Counted from the first letter of the stretch, positions 47,629-55,917 are shown. The stretch: DNA of 64,000 nucleotides from Streptomyces sp. NBC_00554 (GCF_041431135.1 NZ_CP107799.1:5394001-5458000), one strand, 5' to 3'. Notes: generated from the sequence alone by a model not told the origin. Program-made: numbers and translations.

Positions 47629-48513
47629 ATGTCCGGTGCGCGGCGAGGTCCGGCGGAAAGCGGTGGTGAACGTCTGAGGCGGTATCAGGCGCGGTTCGAG
47701 CCTTTGGTGACGCGTGTTCTGCTCATCGGGATCTTTGTCACCGGGCTGACCGCGCAGTTCGTCAAACCGGTCGGAGACGCCCTTCAGGACAAGGCGTTCC
47801 TCGGTGGCGCACTGCTCAGCCTGGTCGGCTATGTGCTGTACGACTCGGTGAAGGAACTGGCCACATCGCTCCGGCTGCCACCGCGTGTCCAGGTCGAGTC
47901 GAGGGATCTGGGCAGTTTCGTGAGCGAGGCGTTCCGTGCCCGAGAGGTGGAGATCCGGTTTCTCGGTTACACCGGGGAGACGCTCTACAACGAGCTTTAT
48001 CACCGGCTGGAGGGCCTTCTCGACGATCCCGGACCGACAAGACACGTCTCAGTGAGGGTACTGATTCCGGACTTCGGGCAGCCGATGACCGTTCCCTCAC
48101 GCGTGGGGCCGGACGGTGAGCCGGTGGACGATCCCGATTTCCGCAGGCGCCTGGAGCTGAAGTGTCAGGAGTACGAGCAGACGCTGTCGGCGATCGCGGA
48201 GCGGCTCACCGTCGTGGGGCGGGTGAGCGCGGAGTGTGAGTACCGCCTCTATCCCGGCATACCGCGGGACAAGATCTGCATCTTCAACCGGGAGCAGGTG
48301 CTGCACGGTCTCTACAACGTGATCGCCCGGACGGTGCAGCGCAGTTCGGAGCCCGAGTTCTACGACCCCAAGGGCTACCGCACCGACCTCAGCGTGTGGT
48401 CCCGGGCCGGTGGCGACGACTCCAAAGCCGTCGTCGCCACCTGGAACAAGCATCTCGACGACCTGTGGAGTCTGGCGGCGGTACCGCACTGGCGGCGAGT
48501 GACACCCCCGTGA
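47629..48513 (+). CDS. membrane protein with a DevA-like effector domain
   Basis: A 294-aa protein. Two membrane helices (about 26-45 and 52-70) are followed by a ~220-residue cytoplasmic domain aligning with the DevA effector domain: VSEAFRAREVEIRFLGYTGE, SVRVLIPDF, RLYPGIPRDKICIFN, LHGLYNVIARTV, FYDPKGY and LDDLW at the end. It has no DNA-binding part. It would place at the membrane the same sensing (or catalytic) module used by the three regulators. ATG 47629 follows GGGGGAGAGG. Confidence 0.78.
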   Translation: MSGARRGPAESGGERLRRYQARFEPLVTRVLLIGIFVTGLTAQFVKPVGDALQDKAFLGGALLSLVGYVLYDSVKELATSLRLPPRVQVESRDLGSFVSEAFRAREVEIRFLGYTGETLYNELYHRLEGLLDDPGPTRHVSVRVLIPDFGQPMTVPSRVGPDGEPVDDPDFRRRLELKCQEYEQTLSAIAERLTVVGRVSAECEYRLYPGIPRDKICIFNREQVLHGLYNVIARTVQRSSEPEFYDPKGYRTDLSVWSRAGGDDSKAVVATWNKHLDDLWSLAAVPHWRRVTPP

Positions 48514-48534
48514 CGGAGGCCGAAGCTCGCCCCC

Positions 48535-49506
48535 TCACACCCCCAACACCACCTTCCCCACCACCCCCCGCCCCTCCACAGCCGCATGCGCCTCCCCCGC
48601 CCGCTCCAGCGGAAACACCTCACCGATCACCGGCCGCAGCCGCCCCGCCGCGGCCTCCGTGAGGGCGGTGGACGTGAAGCGGTGCAGGTCGGCGGGGGTG
48701 AACTGGACGTCTGCGATGCCGAAGAGGGTGATGCCGCGGCGGGTGGCTGCCGCCGGGTCGATGGGGGAGAAGCCGCCCGACGGGGCGCCGTGGGCCGAGA
48801 AGCGGCCGCCCTCGGCGGTCAACGGGAAGGCGGTGGCGCCGAGTTGGCCGCCGACGCCGTCCAGGACGACATCGGCGGCCGGGGTGGAGCCGCCGAGGGC
48901 GTGCCGGGCGGCCGAGGGCCAGTCGGGGTCGGTGGCGTCGATGGCCGCGTCCGCGCCCAGCTCGCGTACCAGGGCGAGTTTCGCCGCGCCGCGGGCCAAT
49001 CCCACCACGCGTGCCCCGCGCGCGTGGGCCAGCTGGATCAGCAGTGTGCCCATGCCTCCGGAGGCGCCGAGGACGAGGACACGGTCGGCGGGGCCGACGC
49101 CGGTCAGTTCGAGGAGGCCCGTGGCGGTGAGGCCGTCGTGGACCAGGGCCGCGGCCGGGAGGAGATCCAGGGAGTCCGGTACGACGGAGAGGGCCGAGGT
49201 CGCGGCTACGGCCCGTTCCGCGTAGCTGCCGGTCACGAAGGCGGTGACCCGCCGGCCCAGCCACTCGTCGGCGACGTCCGCGCCGAGGGCGGTGACGACA
49301 CCCGAAACGCCGCCCCCGGGGACGTACGGCGGCGTCACCGGGAAGAATTCCCGGCCCCAGCCGCTTCTGATCTGGGTCTCTACGAAGATCGTGTCCGCGT
49401 AGGCGACATCGATCAACACCTCGCCGGGTCCTGGAACCGGGTCCGGGATCTCCACCGGAAGGAGAACCTCGGGCCCGCCGAACGCCTTCACCTGTGCCGC
49501 ACGCAT
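48535..49506 (-). CDS. zinc-independent MDR (quinone oxidoreductase-like)
   Basis: A 323-aa protein with MRAAQVKAFGGPEVL, a GroES-like domain and NADPH motif LVLGASGGMGTLLIQLAHAR. The C-terminal LERAGEAHAAVEGRGVVGKV is typical of quinone reductases. Zinc-ligand cysteines are absent. It reduces quinones or enals with NADPH. It is divergent from a TetR gene 101 bp away that probably controls it. Confidence 0.88.
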   Translation of the reverse strand: MRAAQVKAFGGPEVLLPVEIPDPVPGPGEVLIDVAYADTIFVETQIRSGWGREFFPVTPPYVPGGGVSGVVTALGADVADEWLGRRVTAFVTGSYAERAVAATSALSVVPDSLDLLPAAALVHDGLTATGLLELTGVGPADRVLVLGASGGMGTLLIQLAHARGARVVGLARGAAKLALVRELGADAAIDATDPDWPSAARHALGGSTPAADVVLDGVGGQLGATAFPLTAEGGRFSAHGAPSGGFSPIDPAAATRRGITLFGIADVQFTPADLHRFTSTALTEAAAGRLRPVIGEVFPLERAGEAHAAVEGRGVVGKVVLGV

Positions 49507-49595
49507 GGGTCACCTCATCGCAAGCAGAAGGGCTGTCGCCGCGCAGTCTTCGGCCTCAAGCCCGGTTGAGGTCAAGGGCCGGCCGGCGTCGTGCG

Positions 49596-49601
49596 TAGGC
49601 T
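49596..49601 (+). promoter_or_regulatory. -10 box of the tetR-like gene
   Basis: TAGGCT, 6 nt, ATG 49608; leaderless arrangement. Confidence 0.55.
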
Positions 49602-49607
49602 CGGGGC

Positions 49608-50240
49608 ATGGGTGAGATCGGGCTCCGGGAGCGCAAGAAGCAGCGGATGTACCAGGCCGTGTCCGACATCGCGATCGGGCTCTTTCTGGAGAAGGGGTTC
49701 GACGTCGTGTCCGTCGCCGAGGTGGCGGCCGCCGCGGAGATCTCCAAGCCGACCCTCTTCCGGTACTTCCCGGCGAAGGAGGATCTGGTCCTGCACCGCT
49801 TCGCCGATCATGAGACGGAGGCTGCGCGGGTCGTCGCCGGCCGGGCGGAGGGGCAGTCGGCCGCGGACGCTCTGTTGGAGCATTTCCTGGACGGCCTGCG
49901 CCGCGACGACCCCGTCACCGGGCTCAACGATCACCCGAACGTCCTCGCCTTCCACCGGCTGCTCTACGGGACGCCGTCGCTGGCGGCACGGATGTCCGCG
50001 TACGTCGAGCGCTCCGAGGCCGCGCTCGCCGAGGCCCTGGGCGGCGACCTCGACGCCCGGCTCGCCGCCGGTCAGATCATCGCCGTACAGCGCATCCTCG
50101 CCCTGGAGAACTGGCGGCGGATCGCGGAGGGGGAGCTGGTGGCGGAGGTGCGGCGGGATGCCGTGGCGGCGGCCCGGCGCGCGTTCGCGCGGCTGGAGGC
50201 GGGGATGCAGGCGGGGGCGAACGGCACCCCACCCAGCTAG
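49608..50240 (+). CDS. TetR-family regulator
   Basis: A 210-aa protein with helix-turn-helix about 28-55 (FDVVSVAEVAAAAEISKPTL, FRYFPAKEDLV) and a helical ligand domain. Divergent from the quinone oxidoreductase gene, the standard layout for a repressor of a neighbouring redox enzyme. An inverted repeat AGTAA-N6-TTACT just downstream (50249-50264), in front of the HelD gene, could be a second target. Confidence 0.88.
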   Translation: MGEIGLRERKKQRMYQAVSDIAIGLFLEKGFDVVSVAEVAAAAEISKPTLFRYFPAKEDLVLHRFADHETEAARVVAGRAEGQSAADALLEHFLDGLRRDDPVTGLNDHPNVLAFHRLLYGTPSLAARMSAYVERSEAALAEALGGDLDARLAAGQIIAVQRILALENWRRIAEGELVAEVRRDAVAAARRAFARLEAGMQAGANGTPPS

Positions 50241-50248
50241 CATTACCT

Positions 50249-50264
50249 AGTAAAAAATGTTACT
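50249..50264. promoter_or_regulatory. inverted repeat in the AT-rich promoter of the HelD-like gene
   Basis: AGTAA, 6 nt, TTACT, in a 45-bp AT-rich patch between tetR and the HelD-like gene. Candidate operator. Confidence 0.5.
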
Positions 50265-50281
50265 CGGTTACGTTATTCCGC

Positions 50282-50287
50282 TACCCT
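50282..50287 (+). promoter_or_regulatory. -10 box of the HelD-like gene
   Basis: TACCCT, 7 nt, ATG 50295; no ribosome site, so probably leaderless. Confidence 0.55.
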
Positions 50288-50294
50288 GGATGGA

Positions 50295-52334
50295 ATGACG
50301 TCACGCCACCCTGCCCTCGCTCACTCCCTCATCCGCGAACGTGCCTACCACGACACCTGTCGCGCGGCCCTCGACGCCATGGTCGCCGGTGCCGACGAAC
50401 ACGTCGTCACCGGCGAGGACGTCTCCGCCTCCGGTGCCGACGCCGAAGTGCTCGGCTATGTGCTGCGCAGCAAGGCCAAGGAGATGCGCGAGTTGCCCGA
50501 AGGGCCGCTGTTCTTCGGCAAGCTGGACTTCGAGAGCGCGCGCGAGGCGGCCGGCGAGCATGCCGGGCAGAGCTATCACCTCGGGCGGCTGCGGATCACC
50601 GAGCACCCCGCCGCCCCGCCCCTCGTCGTCGACTGGCGTGCCCCCGTCTCACGCGCCTTCTACCAGGCGAGTTCCCGCGCGCCGCAGGGCGTCGCCGTCC
50701 GGCGGCGGTTCGGCTGGGCGCCGGGGAGCCTCGGGGACTCCGCGGACCTCACGGGCCTGGAGGACGAGCACCTCGCGCAGGCCCGCCCTCAGCAGCCGAG
50801 CCGCATCCTCGCGGGTGAGATCGAGCGCCCGCGTGTCGGCCCGATGCGCGACATCGCCGCGACCATCCAGCCCGAACAGGACGAACTCGTACGAGGCGAT
50901 CTCGCGTCCTCGGTCTGTGTGCAGGGCGCCCCGGGCACCGGCAAGACGGCCGTCGGACTGCACCGGGCCGCGTACCTCCTCTACACCTACCCGCAGCGCA
51001 TCCGCCGCGGCGGCCTGCTGATCCTCGGTCCCAACCGCACTTTCCTGTCGTACATCTCCGAGGTGCTGCCCGCGCTCGGCGAGACCGGCGTACGGCAGTC
51101 GACCGTGGAGGACGAGATCGCCCGCCATCCCGTCTCGGGGCAGGACGACGAGCGCGCCGCCGTCGTCAAGCACGACGCCCGGATGGCGCAGGTGCTGCGT
51201 CGGGCCCTGTACGGAAAGGTCGGGGGGCCCGTCGACTCCCTTGCCGTGCCGGACGGTTCGTACCACTGGCGTGTTCCGGCCGAGGTGCTCCGCAGCATCG
51301 TGGACGGCGTACGAGCCGAGGAACCTCCGTACGCCGTCGGGCGTGAGCGGGTGCGGACGCGGGTCGTGGGGTGGCTGCGGGAGCGGGCGGAACGGCGCGC
51401 CGGGCCGCGTAGCAACGCCTGGGTGCGGAAGATCTCGCGGGCCAAGTCCGTCAGCGCGTACGTCGACGCGGTGTGGCCCAGGGTGCTGCCCGAGGAGCTT
51501 CTCGCCGAACTCCTCACCGATGCCGATGTGTTGGAGGCAGCGGTCGGCGAACTCCTGGACCCGGACGAGCGGAAGGCGATCGAGTGGGTGAAGCCGCCGC
51601 GTTCGTACAAGTCGGCGCGCTGGTCGGCCGCCGATCTCGTCCTCCTCGACGAGATCGCCGGGCTCATCGAACACCCCGAGGGATATGGCCACTTGGTGAT
51701 CGACGAGGCACAGGACCTGTCGCCGATGGAGTGCCGGGCGATCGCGCGACGGGCGGCGTTCGGGTCGCTGACCGTGCTCGGCGATCTCGCGCAGGGCACG
51801 ACTCCGTGGGCGGCGCGGGAGTGGGACGAACTGCTCGCGCACCTGGGCAAGCCGGATGCCCCGGTCGTACCCCTGACGATCGGCTTCCGGGTCCCGGAGG
51901 CCGTCGTCGGACTCGCCAACCGGCTCCTTGCACGGCTCGACGTGGGAGTACCTCCGGCTCAATCACTGCGGCAGGACGGCGAGTTGAGGGTCCGGCAGGT
52001 GTCCGACGTGTGCGCCGCGACGGTCGACGCGGTGCGCGGAGCGCTCACGCACGAGGGCTCGATCGGCGTCATCGCCGCCGATGCCGATCTCGTACGCGTA
52101 CGGGAGGCGCTCCGCGCCGCGGGTGTCGAGACCGCCGGACCCGATGAACTGGGCGCCCGGGTAACGGTGTTGCCCGCCACGCTCGCCAAGGGACTCGAGT
52201 ACGACCATGTCGTCGCCGTCGAACCCGCGGCCGTCGCGGAGGCGGAGTCGCGGGGGCCGCACCGCCTGTACGTGGTGCTCACGCGGGCGGTTTCGCGGCT
52301 GGACGTGGTGCACGCGCGGCCCCTGCCGTGGTGA
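50295..52334 (+). CDS. HelD-like UvrD/Rep-family ATPase
   Basis: A 679-aa protein. The N-terminal coiled coil (1-100) leads into VVDWRAPVSRAFYQA, a signature of HelD. Walker A GAPGTGKTAV is at 211-220. Further motifs are LLILGPNRTFLSYIS, Walker B HLVIDEAQDLSPMECRA, IGFRVPEAVV and YVVLTRAVSRLDVVHARPLP. HelD proteins pull nucleic acid off stalled RNA polymerase. Actinobacterial class II members, including HelR, can protect RNA polymerase from rifamycins. No rifamycin-associated promoter element was seen here. Confidence 0.88.
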   Translation: MTSRHPALAHSLIRERAYHDTCRAALDAMVAGADEHVVTGEDVSASGADAEVLGYVLRSKAKEMRELPEGPLFFGKLDFESAREAAGEHAGQSYHLGRLRITEHPAAPPLVVDWRAPVSRAFYQASSRAPQGVAVRRRFGWAPGSLGDSADLTGLEDEHLAQARPQQPSRILAGEIERPRVGPMRDIAATIQPEQDELVRGDLASSVCVQGAPGTGKTAVGLHRAAYLLYTYPQRIRRGGLLILGPNRTFLSYISEVLPALGETGVRQSTVEDEIARHPVSGQDDERAAVVKHDARMAQVLRRALYGKVGGPVDSLAVPDGSYHWRVPAEVLRSIVDGVRAEEPPYAVGRERVRTRVVGWLRERAERRAGPRSNAWVRKISRAKSVSAYVDAVWPRVLPEELLAELLTDADVLEAAVGELLDPDERKAIEWVKPPRSYKSARWSAADLVLLDEIAGLIEHPEGYGHLVIDEAQDLSPMECRAIARRAAFGSLTVLGDLAQGTTPWAAREWDELLAHLGKPDAPVVPLTIGFRVPEAVVGLANRLLARLDVGVPPAQSLRQDGELRVRQVSDVCAATVDAVRGALTHEGSIGVIAADADLVRVREALRAAGVETAGPDELGARVTVLPATLAKGLEYDHVVAVEPAAVAEAESRGPHRLYVVLTRAVSRLDVVHARPLPW

Positions 52335-52361
52335 CAGATCACGGCTGACGACGGTGGCGGA

Positions 52362-53030
52362 CTACCAGGGAAGCGGCTGCCCGTCGCGGAAGAAGCCGCC
52401 GGTGGGGCCGTTGTCGGGAAGGGTGGCCGCCCATACGACGCTCGCGGCGCCCTCCGTGACCGGGCGCCCGCCCGGGCCGCCCATGTCGGTGGCGACCCAG
52501 CCGGGGCAGACGGAGTTCACCAGGATGCGGTCGGCGCGCAGCTCGGCGGCGAGCATGCGGGTGAGGGCGTTGAGGGCCGCTTTGGAGGCGGAGTACGCGG
52601 GGGTGCCGCCGCCCATGCCGGTGAGGGACGCGGCCTCGCTGGAGACGTTCACGATGCGCGGGTGCGGGCTCGCGCGGAGGAGGGGGAGCAGCGCCTGGAT
52701 CAGCCGCCAGGGACCGTACAGATTGGTCTCGGCCGCCTCGCGTACGACGTCCAGGTCGGCGGTGGCCGCGTGCTGCCAGGTGTCGTACGTGATCGCCGCA
52801 TTGTTGACGAGTACGTCGAGGGCTTCCAGGTCCCGTGCCGCTTCGGCGATGTCCGCCTCGGACGTGATGTCCAGGCGCAGCGGGCGCGCGTTCGGGCCCA
52901 TGGACCGGGCCGCCTCGGCGGCGGCTTCCGCCGAACGGGCGGTCACCAGCACGGTGTGCCCCGCGGCGGCCAGCTGCCGGGCGACCTCGCGGCCGATACC
53001 GCGGTTCGCGCCGGTGACGAGCGCGATCAC
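52362..53030 (-). CDS. short-chain dehydrogenase/reductase
   Basis: A 222-aa classical SDR: VIALVTGANRGIGREVARQL (NADPH site TGxxxGIG), DVLVNNAAI, VNVSSEAAS, catalytic PAYSASKAAL (YxxxK), and SVCPGWVATDMGG. The GTG start at 53030 overlaps the stop of the upstream nitroreductase-hemerythrin gene by 4 bp, so the two are coupled. Reduces a carbonyl compound; substrate unknown. Confidence 0.9.
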   Translation of the reverse strand: MIALVTGANRGIGREVARQLAAAGHTVLVTARSAEAAAEAARSMGPNARPLRLDITSEADIAEAARDLEALDVLVNNAAITYDTWQHAATADLDVVREAAETNLYGPWRLIQALLPLLRASPHPRIVNVSSEAASLTGMGGGTPAYSASKAALNALTRMLAAELRADRILVNSVCPGWVATDMGGPGGRPVTEGAASVVWAATLPDNGPTGGFFRDGQPLPW

Positions 53031-53878
53031 TCCGGCGCTCCCACGGCGGTCAGGAGGGGGATCAACTGCTCTTCCTCGTAGGTCAGATGGGCTTCGAGTT
53101 CGGCTGTGAGGTGTTCCACCCGGGAGAGTACGCGGCCGGGTTCCGGCTGCCCGCCAGCGATGACCCCGCGCAGTTGTTCGAGAAGTTCGGCGATCCGCTC
53201 GTGCTCCTTGGCCAGGCGGTCCAGGGTCGGGGCGAGTTCGGGATGGCGGTCGGCGAGGAACGGGAAGAGGCCGAGGCCCTCGCCGGTGTGGTGGTTGTGC
53301 ATGCCCTGGCAGAGGGTGAGGCAGTTGACGCGGAGCTGGGCGCCCAGGGCGGTGCCCGTCTTCCCGAACTCCTCGCGGATCAGGGCGAGTTCGCGCCGGA
53401 AGGCGTCGTGGGCGACCTGAAGGTGCTCGGCGATGGAGCCCGCGTTCATGCTCGGCGGGCCGTCCTGGGGGACCTGGCGCAGAGCCACGACGGGGATGAC
53501 GCGGTCCGTCTTCGCCTGGTACTCGGCCCATCCCGGGTCGGCCTCCACCGCCCGGGCGAAGACGCGGTCGCGTTCCGCGCGTTCGAGTACGACGGCCTCC
53601 GCCTCGTAGGTGAAGAGGCCGTCCTCCACGGTCGCCCGGGGGTTCGCGAGGAGGTTCCGGAACCAGTCAGGGTGCTGGGGCGCGCCACCGGCCGAGGCGA
53701 TGACGAGGACCTGCTCGCCGCCGTCGGGGTAGTAGCCGACGGGGGTCGTGTGCGGGGTTCCGGTGCGCGCGCCGGTGGTCGTCAGGAGGAGCAGACGTGC
53801 TCCCTCGAAATAGCCGCCGACCCGTCCGTGGTTGGCGCGGAATTCCTCGATGACTTGCTGGTTGAAGGGGTTGGGCAT
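53027..53878 (-). CDS. F420-type nitroreductase domain fused to a hemerythrin-like domain
   Basis: A 283-aa fusion. Residues 1-135 resemble the deazaflavin-dependent nitroreductase family (LLLTTTGARTGTPHTTPVGY, NLLANPRATV). Residues 145-283 form a hemerythrin HHE bundle with SIAEHLQVAHDAFRREL, MHNHHTGEGLGLFPFL, KEHERI and HLTYEEEQLIPLL, which bind a di-iron site. The fusion could link F420H2-driven reduction with oxygen or NO sensing. ATG 53878 chosen by family start; its ribosome site is weak. Confidence 0.85.
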   Translation of the reverse strand: MPNPFNQQVIEEFRANHGRVGGYFEGARLLLLTTTGARTGTPHTTPVGYYPDGGEQVLVIASAGGAPQHPDWFRNLLANPRATVEDGLFTYEAEAVVLERAERDRVFARAVEADPGWAEYQAKTDRVIPVVALRQVPQDGPPSMNAGSIAEHLQVAHDAFRRELALIREEFGKTGTALGAQLRVNCLTLCQGMHNHHTGEGLGLFPFLADRHPELAPTLDRLAKEHERIAELLEQLRGVIAGGQPEPGRVLSRVEHLTAELEAHLTYEEEQLIPLLTAVGAPE

Positions 53879-53997
53879 TCGCTGCTTTCTTTTGTTTTCG
53901 GGCAGGGGGAAACCCGGAGGGTGGGAATGGGTGCGTAAAGGCACGCCGGCGCGCGGAATTCCGAAGGGGAGGAAGTTCTGTGCGCAGGGGGTGACCC

Positions 53998-54145
53998 AGG
54001 CAGAAGTCGTACGCAGAGGACGTACGCACGTACGTGGAGGACGTACGTAGAGGTCGCACGCAGGAGTCGTACGTGAAGTCTCACGAGGAGACGTCGTACG
54101 AGGAGACGTCGTACGAAGATAATTCGCACGAGGAGAAGTCGTGCG
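53998..54145. repeat. 15-bp degenerate tandem repeat array
   Basis: About nine to ten units, clearest at 54076-54140 where ACGAGGAGACGTCGT repeats almost exactly. Units are rich in the palindromes GTAC and ACGT. No spacers separate them, so it is not a CRISPR. Confidence 0.8.
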
Positions 54146-54246
54146 AAGAAACGGCGGGCGGGGCTCTACCCCGCCCCGGCCTCACTCGGAGGCCGGGTGC
54201 CCAACTCGTGCGCGGCGCAAGGCCGACCCGGCAGTCATGGAGGTAA
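54073..54246 (+). CDS. possible small ORF with SYEET pentapeptide repeats
   Basis: GTG 54073 has CAGGAG at 6-nt spacing. The 57-residue frame reads VKSHEETSYEETSYEDNSHE, then KSCEET, followed by an Arg/Pro-rich tail without conserved features. The repeat gives five acidic pentapeptides. It may be only the coding reading of a DNA repeat; low confidence. Confidence 0.25.
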   Translation: MKSHEETSYEETSYEDNSHEEKSCEETAGGALPRPGLTRRPGAQLVRGARPTRQSWR

Positions 54247-54418
54247 AGGTAATGCCCGTACGGGCGTTGATGCAATGCCCAATTTCGGGCCCGGCCGATT
54301 TCGGGCGTCGAGTGTGGCGATTTCAAGTCGGGTGGGCGCGGGGCCCGTGCCGCGAGCCCGCCGCGGCGGCTGTGAAAATCGCTGGCAGGTTGTCGGAACA
54401 CGGTGATAGAGAGTCGGC

Positions 54419-55216
54419 GTGACAACGACACCTGAGTTCGCCGTCCTGCTGCGACTGATCGACGAACGGTCGACCGCCTTCCGCGCCGCGGTCGCCTCCG
54501 CGCCCAGCCTCGACGTGCAGGTGCCGACCTGCCCGGAGTGGACGCTGTTCGATCTGGTGCAGCACATCGGCGAGGGGCGTCGCGCCTGGGCCGCCACCGT
54601 CGCCGCGGGGCCTGCTCCGGCCAAGTCCGCAGCGGAGGGCGCTCCGGCTGCGCCTCGGGAGCGCGAGGCACTGCTGGCCTGGTTGGCGGAGTCCATGGAG
54701 CAGCTGCTGGACGCATTGCGGGAGGCCGGCCCGGATCGCGGTTGCTGGACGTGGTGGGGTGCGTCCCAGTCGCCGCAGACCTGTGGGGCCGTCGCCCGGC
54801 ACCAGCTCCAGCAGATCGCGGTGCACACCTACGACGCCCAGGTCACTGTGGGTGCCCCGGAGCCGCTGCCGGATGAGGTGGCACTCGACGGTGTCGAGGA
54901 GTTCCTGTCCACCTGCGTCGCAACGACGAGTGCCTGGCCGCACAAGCCCACTGCCTTCGACTTCCACGCCACCGAGGGCCACTCCTGGCGCCTCACGGTC
55001 GACGGCGACGGCGCGCGCTCCACCCGTATCTCCGCGCCCGGCACGACGCCTGTCGCCGCTGCCGACGAGGGCCCGAACGCGCCTGGCGTCTCCGTCCGCG
55101 GCACGGCCAGTGAGCTGGTCCTCTTCGTGTACGGCCGTATCCCGGCGGACTCCCTGAAGGTCGACGGCGACCTCGGTCTCTTCGACCTGCTTCAGGCCTG
55201 GGAGCCGGAGGAGTAG
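54419..55216 (+). CDS. mycothiol-dependent maleylpyruvate isomerase-like protein
   Basis: A 265-aa DinB-fold protein: VPTCPEWTLFDLVQHIGEGR near the N-terminus, a metal-binding His pattern with ARHQLQQIAVHTYDAQVTVG, and a C-terminal sterol-carrier-like segment (VRGTASELVLFVYGRIPAD). This is the actinobacterial maleylpyruvate-isomerase family, which uses mycothiol. Several members have no known substrate. Starts at GTG. Confidence 0.87.
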   Translation: MTTTPEFAVLLRLIDERSTAFRAAVASAPSLDVQVPTCPEWTLFDLVQHIGEGRRAWAATVAAGPAPAKSAAEGAPAAPREREALLAWLAESMEQLLDALREAGPDRGCWTWWGASQSPQTCGAVARHQLQQIAVHTYDAQVTVGAPEPLPDEVALDGVEEFLSTCVATTSAWPHKPTAFDFHATEGHSWRLTVDGDGARSTRISAPGTTPVAAADEGPNAPGVSVRGTASELVLFVYGRIPADSLKVDGDLGLFDLLQAWEPEE

Positions 55217-55305
55217 AGCGCCGGGTTCGGGGCCGCGGCCGACGCACGCTGGCGATCCACTGGGCGCTCGTGTGGATGTCGTCGAGGAGGGAGGTCATCA
55301 CGCGC

Positions 55306-55917
55306 TCACCTGATCTCCGCGCTGCCGCAGACGAAGGTGGTGTCCCGTAGGAGTTCCGGCGTGATGCGCGCGCCCGTCAGATGCTCGGCGAGGGCGAACG
55401 CTGCTTCCGTGGACAGGTGTTCTGCGGTGTCGGAGGTCTCGTCCGAGAACTGGAAGCCGCTGTGGTGCATGGCGTCCAGGAGTTCGTCAGGGGTTGTTCC
55501 CCATCGGTGGTCGGGGAACCCGGGCTCGAATGTCAGGCGCTTCGTTGAGTCCTCGGCCCAGAGGAAGGAATCGACGCCGTTGATGTTGACGAAGTGCGAG
55601 ACCCAGCGTGTTCCCGCGGATGCGGGCAGGGCCTTCTCTTCGGTGACGCCGAGATAGCCGTTGGGCTCGATCAGCAGGGTCCAGTCGCCGACGGTGGTCA
55701 TGGCGATGAACTGCCGAGCGTTGTCCGAACGGCCGAGGAGGTCGAAGGCCGCGTCCACTATCGCCGCCGTCCCGGTCTGGGAGGGCTCGGTCTGACCTCC
55801 GAGGCGGGCAAGTAGGTCTGAAGGTGGCAGGTTGTGCACCAGGGTGAAGCAATACGCTTCCGCGAGGTCAGGGAAGCGCTCTTCGAACCACACGTAGTCG
55901 GCAGCAGTCGCAGTCAT
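55306..55917 (-). CDS. DUF6461-like protein
   Basis: A 203-aa protein starting TATAADYVWFEERFPDLAEA, with SLLIEPNGY-like core (DWTLLIEPNGYLGVTEE), VNINGVDSFLW and FEPGFPDHRWG. This pattern matches a Streptomyces family often found near toxins and accessory genes; function unknown. It overlaps the stop of the Clp-N gene (55914) by 4 bp, so it is coupled to it. Confidence 0.75.
   Translation of the reverse strand: MTATAADYVWFEERFPDLAEAYCFTLVHNLPPSDLLARLGGQTEPSQTGTAAIVDAAFDLLGRSDNARQFIAMTTVGDWTLLIEPNGYLGVTEEKALPASAGTRWVSHFVNINGVDSFLWAEDSTKRLTFEPGFPDHRWGTTPDELLDAMHHSGFQFSDETSDTAEHLSTEAAFALAEHLTGARITPELLRDTTFVCGSAEIR

Larger units (their letters stand above)
53879..54418. other. 540-bp spacer with short tandem repeats
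   Basis: No convincing conserved gene. The right half of the spacer's centre (about 53998-54145) is an array of 15-bp imperfect repeats around GTACGAGGAGACGTC. It reads on the plus strand as a possible small ORF from GTG 54073. The rest (54150-54418) has ordinary composition and leads to the start of the next gene. Confidence 0.6.

Noticed and set aside
50241..50294. Rifamycin-associated element before the HelD-like gene
   Set aside because: The short AT-rich region contains no match to that GC-rich palindrome.
53998..54145. Possible CRISPR array
   Set aside because: Units are contiguous 15-bp repeats without spacers, and there are no cas genes nearby.
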